Shown: in pieces, positions 58,676 through 64,000 of the stretch | Layout of the letters: every line of letters begins with the position of its first letter | How positions within the stretch are numbered: the first letter of the stretch is position 1 | Assembly (NCBI RefSeq): GCF_026810225.1 | Contig: NZ_CP113865.1 | Coordinates: 225,001 to 289,000, forward strand | DNA length: 64,000 bases | Reading direction: 5' to 3' | Source: Caldicellulosiruptor morganii | GTDB lineage: Bacteria > Bacillota > Thermoanaerobacteria > Caldicellulosiruptorales > Caldicellulosiruptoraceae | Notes under the pieces: model-generated | What the model was told of the DNA's origin: nothing | The model's database searches: none | What the model saw: only the letters and a program-made list of their open reading frames with translations | Program-made: the position numbers and the translations under genes

Positions 58676-59631
58676 TTATCTAAAAGTCCTTTTAAAAAGC
58701 GAGGATATTTTAGGTGTGTATTCATTGCAAAGTTGGTTAAAAGCAGAAACAGCTTTATCAATATCAGAAGAAGATAATCTTATTTTTTCTAATTCTTTAT
58801 TGAATTTTGAGCTATCTTCTTTTGTCATATGTTGTTTTACGTTACGTTGTAGGTGGACAAAAGCAAATTCAAGGTCGGTATAAGGATAAGCGATTTTAAC
58901 TGCATCTATGATACCAGGGAAGTCATCGCTTACAATTATTAAAACTTTTTTTAGTCCCCTTGAGATTAAATCTTCGAAAACTTTCATTCCTGTCAGCTTT
59001 GTTTTCTTTGCCAAAGAAGGTGTAAATCCCAAAGATATCTTTTTTACCTTCTAAATCGATGAAAAGAAACAACATAGGAGGTAGCCTGTTTAACTTTTAA
59101 GCTCACCCTGATTTCACAATGGTAGCCATCAATTGAAAAAAGCAAATGCATTTTCAGGTAGTTCTCTTTGTTTGAAAAGCTGAAGCTTACTTTTAAGGTC
59201 ATTTTTAATTTTAATTATTTCCTCTTTTGAGTAAGGTAAGTTAAGACTTTTAAGGGGTTGAATTAGCAAACTTTCAGAGAAAGCCTATTTACAACCAAAG
59301 ACAAAAGTAGATTGGTGTAAGATAAATCAACCCTCTTATATGGCTCAGGCAAGACAGATGGACGAAAATTACTGGTTCTTGTTCGTGGTACTGAGAGTTC
59401 GAGGTTACCTACTGGGGTTGAAAGCATGCGATCATAAAAGCCGCTAATTTTTATCATTCTGGTTTTTATCAAGGTAGATTTTTCGTTCTGATAACCAAAT
59501 AGCAGTTTAACAAATGTTCTAAAAGCTTTTTAAGAGCTGGGCAATTAGGGTCATCTTGAGAGCAATACGTATTTAATACTTGCTTGGGTTGCCATGTTTT
59601 TAGCTGTTTCAAAAATGATATCTTTTTCCAT
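58676..59631 (-). pseudogene. second IS256-family transposase relic
   Basis: On the minus strand from ATG 59631 the pieces read EKDIIFETAKNMATQASIKY, then SGFYDRMLSTPVGNLELSVPRTR and FRPSVLPEPYKRVD (59263-59472), and later FEDLISRGLKKVLIIVSDDFPG and LEFAFVHLQRNVKQHM (58676-59032). The typical IS256 blocks are in the right order, but several stops and shifts separate them. The sequence differs from the element at 54899, so it is an independent insertion. Confidence 0.8.
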
Positions 59632-59697
59632 TGTAATCGACCCCCTTTAATTTTTATTATACAGTAGACACAATTTTATTTTAACTCCCTTTGTTTT

Positions 59698-59949
59698 TTG
59701 GCATTTTTGTTAGAAAAGACATTGGAATTTAAATTAAGGGAAAAGGGAAAAGATATGAGTAGTGAGAAAATAAAGGAAGCAATAAATTCGATGAATTTTA
59801 TGCAAATAGATGTAGAAGGGAAGAAGATTTTACTGAAGGCGAAGATAGAGCAAGAAGCGAAGGAAATATTGCAGGTTATGAAGATAGATATGCCAAAGAA
59901 TTTGATGATGATAGAGGAAGCAATAGAAAAATATGGGGTAAAGAAATAG
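59698..59949 (+). pseudogene. C-terminal fragment of a transposase (IS1634/IS4-like?)
   Basis: An open 83-residue frame (FLLEKTLEFKLREKGKDMSS, EKIKEAINSMNFMQIDVEGK, EAKEILQVMKIDMPKNLM) resembles the extreme C-terminus of large IS1634-like transposases, where a helix-rich tail ends just before the element's GTAGTGAC end (59951-59958). The upstream body is absent. The family assignment is from general resemblance and is uncertain. Confidence 0.45.
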
Positions 59950-59969
59950 TGTAGTGACAAATTTCCCAC

Positions 59970-60140
59970 TCTTTTATTTCCAATTCCAGTACTCTCAAGC
60001 TTTTTAAATTTCCAACTGACAAAGTCAAGAAGTATATGCTTGCTGAGTCTGGGTTTAAGTTCAAACAGATGGAATGGGATGAAATGTTCAAAAGTATTGA
60101 TGATTACTTATTATTTCTGACACAGAAAAGGAGTGATTGA
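59970..60140 (+). pseudogene. orphan C-terminal gene fragment
   Basis: A frame without start reads KLFKFPTDKVKKYMLAESGF, KFKQMEWDEMFKSIDDYLLF, LTQKRSD and then TGA. It begins right after the probable transposon end, so it looks like the tail of a gene cut by that element. Its own terminator hairpin overlaps the stop. The host gene is not recognised. Confidence 0.4.
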
Positions 60141-60160
60141 AACAGCGCTCCTTCTTTTTG
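60128..60160 (+). terminator. terminator overlapping the end of the orphan fragment
   Basis: AAGGAGTG at 60128-60135 pairs with CGCTCCTT at 60146-60153, then CTTTTTG follows. Confidence 0.6.
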
Positions 60161-60254
60161 TTGTAAGTTGTACCAGTATATAATGTTAGAAAAATTGCAC
60201 TGGAAAATGTATACCCTTCGGTGGTAGATACATGAGAATTCCGAAAAATATTAA

Positions 60255-60347
60255 TGGCGGAGAGAGAGGGATTTGAACCCTCGGTACCCCTTTTGGGGGT
60301 ACACACGATTTCCAGTCGTGCGCCTTCGACCACTCGGCCATCTCTCC
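60255..60347 (-). tRNA. tRNA-Ser (anticodon GGA)
   Basis: On the minus strand the acceptor stem is GGAGAGA / TCTCTCC with discriminator G and an encoded CCA. The anticodon loop CTGGAAA (GGA, complement of 60311-60313) sits on stem CACGA / TCGTG. A long class II variable arm (GTACCCCCAAAAGGGGTAC) and the T arm GAGGGTTCAAATCCCTC follow. The gene is 93 bases long. Confidence 0.97.
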
Positions 60348-60533
60348 GCCTCTATTATTTTCACTCTATTAATTATAAACCAAACTTTAAGTTTTGGCAA
60401 TGGTAATCGCCAGATTGCACTTGCCCTGTTTCAACAAATCTCTTTGGTGAGAATTAATAAGAAAAATAATCAAAATTGCGGATATAACATTGCATTTGCT
60501 GATATTTTCAAAGAAATTTCCCAAATCGCCTTC

Positions 60534-60562
60534 TTGACATATTTTAAAAAACAATCTATAAT
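60534..60562 (+). promoter_or_regulatory. consensus sigma-A promoter of veg
   Basis: TTGACA (60534-60539) and TATAAT (60557-60562) are both perfect and separated by 17 bases. It lies 130 bases before veg. In Bacillus the veg promoter is also famously strong. The rest of 60351-60694 holds no gene. Confidence 0.85.
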
Positions 60563-60694
60563 ATTGACCCCCTCTATTTACAAAAAAAAAGAATAGTGAT
60601 ATAATAAATAATGTTTTAAAATGTAGTAAAATGGTGAAAAATAGCAATGTAGCTTCAAAATTTAATAATTTTTAAGAGGGGCAGTGATGTTAAG

Positions 60695-60967
60695 GTGGTC
60701 GATAGGGTGCACCTTCAGCAAATCAAAAAGGACATTGAAGCCCTCAAAGGCGAAAAAGTTCTTGTCCGTGCTAACAAAGGACGCAAAAAGATGATTGAAG
60801 TAGAAGGTATTTTAGAAAACACCTATTCAAACATATTTGTGGTCAGGTTTCCTGTTGACAGAGAATGCAAACAATTCAGGTGTGTGACCTATACTTACTC
60901 AGATCTTATAACTAATACAGTTGAAATAATACTTTGTAAAACAAACACAAAGGTAAATATTATGTAA
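60695..60967 (+). CDS. veg: Veg family protein
   Basis: GTG 60695 follows AGAGGGGCAGTGATG. The 90-residue product shows the Veg pattern: IKKDIEALKGEKVLVRANKGRKK, VEGILENTYSNIFVVRF and VTYTYSDLITNTVEIIL. Veg is a small abundant Firmicutes protein linked to biofilm control in Bacillus. Its mechanism is not settled. It is transcribed alone. Confidence 0.92.
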   Translation: MVDRVHLQQIKKDIEALKGEKVLVRANKGRKKMIEVEGILENTYSNIFVVRFPVDRECKQFRCVTYTYSDLITNTVEIILCKTNTKVNIM

Positions 60968-61088
60968 AAACAGGTTTTTATCAAAGTTGCACAGAAAGAT
61001 CTCATTCTTTGTAAGATGAAGATAAAATCAATTTTCCCTGTACGTTTTAATTATAACCAAAAAAACTGATTTGTCAACTGCTGAAATT

Positions 61089-61130
61089 AGAGTCTATTCT
61101 TATGCTGTGAGAATAGGCTCTTTTTTATTT
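61089..61130 (+). terminator. terminator downstream of veg
   Basis: AGAGTCTATTCT pairs with AGAATAGGCTCT across a short loop, followed by TTTTTATTTT. Confidence 0.75.
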
Positions 61131-61143
61131 TTATATTTTATAT

Positions 61144-61200
61144 AAAAGGCTGCCTCAAAAAAGTGCTTTATATTTACCTTTCTGAGGCAGCTTCTTTTTT
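61144..61200. terminator. terminator at the murC 3' end, usable on both strands
   Basis: AAGGCTGCCTCA at 61146-61157 pairs with TGAGGCAGCTT at 61182-61192, flanked by A-rich and T-rich runs. It lies just past the murC stop on the minus strand. Confidence 0.8.
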
Positions 61201-61204
61201 TGCT

Positions 61205-62572
61205 TTAAGACTTTACAGGGGATTTTTGGAGTATGAGATCTATACATCTGTTTACATCACCTGCACCGATTGTTGCGATAATATCTCCTTTCTGGGCTAT
61301 TTCTAAAACAAACTCGGCTATCTTTTCAAACTGGCTTATATACTCACATTCAACCCCTGCTTCTTTCAATTTTTCATATAGATCTTTTGAGCAAATACCG
61401 TATACATTCTTTTCCCTTGCGGCATATACATCTGTTACAATAACCCTGTCAGCCATTGCCAGGCTATTAACAAATTCTGGCAAAAGACTTTTAAGTCTGC
61501 TGAAGGTATGCGGCTGGAATATTACAATAACCTGTCCTTCTGTTAATTTTTTCAGAGTGCTGATTGTTGCCTGAATCTCTGTCGGGTGATGTGCATAGTC
61601 ATCGTAAAGAAGAATACCATCAAGGTTACCCATTTTCTCAAGTCTTCGTGATGCACCACAGAATTCAGAGATAGCTTCTTTTATGATTTCTGGATCAATC
61701 CCTAAAAGATAACAAACTGCAAAAGCAGCAAGGCTATTGTAAACATTGTGAAAACCTGGAATGTTAAGTTTAATATGTGAAAGTATTTTTGAATCCGCAG
61801 AGAGAATGTCAAATTCATAGTAGCCATTGCAGGAAGTTATATTGTCAGCCCAGAAATCTGTGGCTGTTTTGGTGGAAAAGTATATCACTTTTTGATTTAA
61901 ATCTTTCAGGCTCAAAACTACATTATCATCGTCAAGATTTGCAACCACAAAACCATCTGGTGGAATTTTTTCTGCAAACCTCCTGAATGACTCTATGATT
62001 GAGTTGACATCTTTAAAATAGTCCAGATGGTCGTTGTCGATATTTAAAATTACGCCGATGGTTGGATTGAACATTAAAAAGCTGTCGACATATTCGCATG
62101 CCTCAGCAACCATATACTGGTTTGAACCAATACAGAAGTTTCCGCCAAGCTGCTTCACAAATGCTCCAACCAGGATTGTGGGGTTTAAAAGCGCTTTTTT
62201 AAGGATGTATCCTATCATTGATGTGGTTGTAGTTTTTCCATGTGTGCCGGCAACTGCAATGACGTTTTTATAATCTTTCATAAGCATTCCCAGAAACTCG
62301 GCTCTTTCATAAACTTTAAGCCCCATGCGCCTTGCTTTTACAAGTTCTGGATTGTCTTTTGCCACAGCCGCTGTATATATTACTGTTTCATCACCCTGTA
62401 TGTGATTTTCATCATGACCTATATGAACATTAATACCATTTTCTCTCAACATCCTTGTGGTTTTGCTCTCTTGCATATCAGAACCTTCGACAATATGCCC
62501 CTGATTTTTAAGAATGAGCGCTATTGCACTCATAGATATTCCACCAATGCCGATCAAAAAGAACTTATCCAT
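61205..62572 (-). CDS. murC: UDP-N-acetylmuramate--L-alanine ligase
   Basis: The 455-residue Mur ligase has the N-terminal Rossmann part FFLIGIGGISMSAIALILKNQGH, the ATP-binding loop VAGTHGKTTTTSMIGYIL near 108, the central VILNIDNDHLDYFKD, and the C-terminal YDDYAHHPTEIQATI near 333. It adds L-alanine to UDP-MurNAc in the cytoplasm, the first step of the peptide stem. It stands alone, divergent from purR. Confidence 0.96.
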   Translation of the reverse strand: MDKFFLIGIGGISMSAIALILKNQGHIVEGSDMQESKTTRMLRENGINVHIGHDENHIQGDETVIYTAAVAKDNPELVKARRMGLKVYERAEFLGMLMKDYKNVIAVAGTHGKTTTTSMIGYILKKALLNPTILVGAFVKQLGGNFCIGSNQYMVAEACEYVDSFLMFNPTIGVILNIDNDHLDYFKDVNSIIESFRRFAEKIPPDGFVVANLDDDNVVLSLKDLNQKVIYFSTKTATDFWADNITSCNGYYEFDILSADSKILSHIKLNIPGFHNVYNSLAAFAVCYLLGIDPEIIKEAISEFCGASRRLEKMGNLDGILLYDDYAHHPTEIQATISTLKKLTEGQVIVIFQPHTFSRLKSLLPEFVNSLAMADRVIVTDVYAAREKNVYGICSKDLYEKLKEAGVECEYISQFEKIAEFVLEIAQKGDIIATIGAGDVNRCIDLILQKSPVKS

Positions 62573-62680
62573 TCTTCGAAACTTACCTCCAAAAACAAAG
62601 ATTTTACTGTCTTGAAATTCCCCTGCTATTTTATATTATACTTCTTTTTTGTTGCAATTGTTAAAATATTTTTAAATTTT

Positions 62681-62690
62681 CGAACGTTCG
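62681..62690. promoter_or_regulatory. palindrome in the murC-purR intergenic region, possible PurR site
   Basis: CGAACGTTCG is a perfect 10-base palindrome between the divergent genes murC and purR. The core CGAAC in an AT-rich setting (ATTTTCGAACGTT) resembles half of a Firmicutes PurBox. A TATAAT box for purR is at 62725-62730. Autocontrol by PurR is only a suggestion. Confidence 0.3.
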
Positions 62691-62776
62691 TATGATTTTT
62701 CTTTATATCATTCGATAATTATGATATAATTATTTTCAACATTTGGGCTTTTAATAGTGGAGGGGTGCAATTTACT

Positions 62777-63595
62777 ATGGAAAAAGCGGGGAAAGCCGAA
62801 AGGCTTGTATATATTACAAATATATTAACACAAAATCCAATGAAAGTTTTTAGCTTGAGCTTTTTTTGTGAAAAGCTGAATTGTGCAAAATCAACTTTAA
62901 GTGAGGATATTGATCTTATTTCAAAGGTGTTTACTACAGCCGGTCAGGGCAGGCTTGAGACTATAAGCGGTGCTGCGGGCGGCGTTTATTACATTCCAGT
63001 CATGAAAAAAGAGGATGAAATAGAATTTTTACATTTTTTAAAAAATGAGCTTCAAAACCCCGAGAGGATTGTATCCGGCGGTTTTGTTTATATCAATGAC
63101 ATTGTATTTTCTCCTGAGATAATAAAAAAAGCAGCCAGGATTTTTTTGAGGCTTTTTTTAGAAAAGGAAATAGACTATATTGCAACTGTTGAAGCAAAAG
63201 GAATTGCCCTTGCGTCCTATGTTGCACAGTATTTCAATAAGCCTCTGGTTGTTGCACGAAGCGGAAGCAAATTCACAGAAGGCTCCACAGTAAATATTTC
63301 TTACATCTCCGGGACAACCGGCAAGATTGAAACAATGACAATGGCTAAAAAGGCTATAAAAAGGGGTTCAAAGGTTTTGTTTATAGATGATTTTATGCGC
63401 GGTGGAGGGACTGTCCGTGGTATGAAGGACCTGCTCGGTGAGTTTGACTCTTCACTTGTGGGAGTAGGTGTTTTGATTGCAACAAAGGATAAAAAGGGCA
63501 TTGATATAGACTACAAAAGTCTTTTGATTCTGGAAAAGCTTGATGCGGAAAATAGGGAAATAGAGTTTTCTATAAATATGGATGCGATTTTATAA
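62777..63595 (+). CDS. purR: pur operon repressor
   Basis: ATG 62777 follows GGAGGGGTG, giving 272 residues. The N-terminal winged helix is RLVYITNILTQNPMKVFSLSFFCEKLNCAKSTLSEDI. The phosphoribosyltransferase-like part has the PRPP loop VLFIDDFMRGGGTVRGMKDL near 200 and VVARSGSKFTEGSTVNISYISG near 159. PurR represses purine genes, and PRPP (and in Bacillus also ppGpp) changes its DNA binding. Order purR-spoVG is the usual Firmicutes arrangement. Confidence 0.95.
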   Translation: MEKAGKAERLVYITNILTQNPMKVFSLSFFCEKLNCAKSTLSEDIDLISKVFTTAGQGRLETISGAAGGVYYIPVMKKEDEIEFLHFLKNELQNPERIVSGGFVYINDIVFSPEIIKKAARIFLRLFLEKEIDYIATVEAKGIALASYVAQYFNKPLVVARSGSKFTEGSTVNISYISGTTGKIETMTMAKKAIKRGSKVLFIDDFMRGGGTVRGMKDLLGEFDSSLVGVGVLIATKDKKGIDIDYKSLLILEKLDAENREIEFSINMDAIL

Positions 63596-63716
63596 AGTTT
63601 ATATAAAATGCAACAAATTTGAAGAAAAATTTGTCTAAAATATTAAAGGGAAAGATTGAGAAGTGTAGAATTATATTAAGTAAATACAGAAAAATTTAAC
63701 ATGGAGGATGGACTTT

Positions 63717-63983
63717 ATGCAGGTGACAGATGTAAGGATTAGAAAGATTACCAATGAGGGGAGAATGAAGGCGATTGTATCTGTGACATTTGATAATTGT
63801 TTTGTTGTGCATGACATTAAGGTTATTGAAGGGCAAAATGGGTTGTTTATTGCAATGCCAAGCAGAAAAACACCTGAGGGAGAATTTAAAGACATTGCGC
63901 ACCCAATTAATCAGGAAACACGTGATATGGTACAAAAGGCGGTAATCGAAAAATATGAAGCTGTGATTTCAGCTGGAGAATAG
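63717..63983 (+). CDS. spoVG: SpoVG family RNA-binding regulator
   Basis: ATG 63717 stands nine bases after ATGGAGG. The ATG at 63708 overlaps that Shine-Dalgarno. The 88-residue product has the SpoVG core [26 protein letters not shown] and [23 protein letters not shown]. SpoVG proteins bind RNA and DNA and affect septation, capsule or sporulation in different Firmicutes. The gene ends 17 bases before the window does. Confidence 0.95.
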   Translation: MQVTDVRIRKITNEGRMKAIVSVTFDNCFVVHDIKVIEGQNGLFIAMPSRKTPEGEFKDIAHPINQETRDMVQKAVIEKYEAVISAGE

Positions 63984-64000
63984 ATTATCATAAGGTGAAT

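Noticed and set aside
60273-60647. Frames of 80-107 codons around the tRNA-Ser gene
   Set aside because: They run through the tRNA or the veg promoter and lack ribosome sites.
62681-62690. LexA box before purR
   Set aside because: CGAACGTTCG lacks the four-base spacer of the LexA consensus, so it is not a LexA site.

Overview
The window looks like chromosome of a thermophilic, AT-rich, Gram-positive anaerobe of the Caldicellulosiruptor / Thermoanaerobacterales kind. This placement is inferred from low GC, Firmicutes-type gene neighbours (mbl-flhO-flhP, SpoVG, Veg, PurR, a SigB/SigF partner-switch cluster), a glmS ribozyme, strong Shine-Dalgarno sites with many TTG/GTG starts, and oxygen-defence genes typical of anaerobes. 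No species marker was compared.

Region 1 (1-27.8 kb) is a well-kept core. It opens with the 3' part of a 23S rRNA and a 5S rRNA. Next comes an iron/oxygen operon (encapsulated ferritin, encapsulin shell, rubrerythrin), then three small unknown genes. An aldo/keto reductase faces the other way. A tight run follows: ZapA-like, PGM-like metalloenzyme, U32 protein, AI-2E/YtvI-type permease, ferredoxin-ASKHA protein, TVP38-type membrane protein, PepV-like dipeptidase. After that are an ECF sigma/anti-sigma pair, a STAS / truncated RsbW-like / sigma cluster, tRNA-Leu(CAA), mbl-flhO-flhP-rod binding protein, an AEC transporter, and glmM, the glmS ribozyme and glmS.

Region 2 (27.8-60.2 kb) is accessory and much more decayed. 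It holds small ribbon-helix-helix-like genes and a 1,447-residue SF1 helicase with a C-terminal nuclease-like domain. A secreted beta-repeat protein is split by an IS110 element, which carries a structured leader that is a candidate bridge RNA. Then come dinB under a LexA box, relics of an MNT/HEPN toxin-antitoxin pair, an XRE-ImmA/IrrE + PIN pair, a type I restriction-modification operon with frameshifted hsdM, a DUF262/GmrSD-type protein, a nuclease-like protein beside a dead Dam-type methyltransferase, a DUF815 ATPase gene with an in-frame stop, two IS256-type elements, a dead secreted papain-like protease next to an intact membrane-anchored exoprotein, and further transposase debris.

Region 3 (60.2-64 kb) returns to core genes: tRNA-Ser(GGA), veg behind a consensus promoter, murC on the minus strand, purR and spoVG.

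Most broken genes lie in region 2, and several breaks are one-base changes in A/T runs. No CRISPR array was seen. The observations I would look at first are the kinase-box-less RsbW-like protein, the helicase-nuclease with its small upstream genes, the IS110 leader RNA, and the nuclease-like gene next to a dead methyltransferase.
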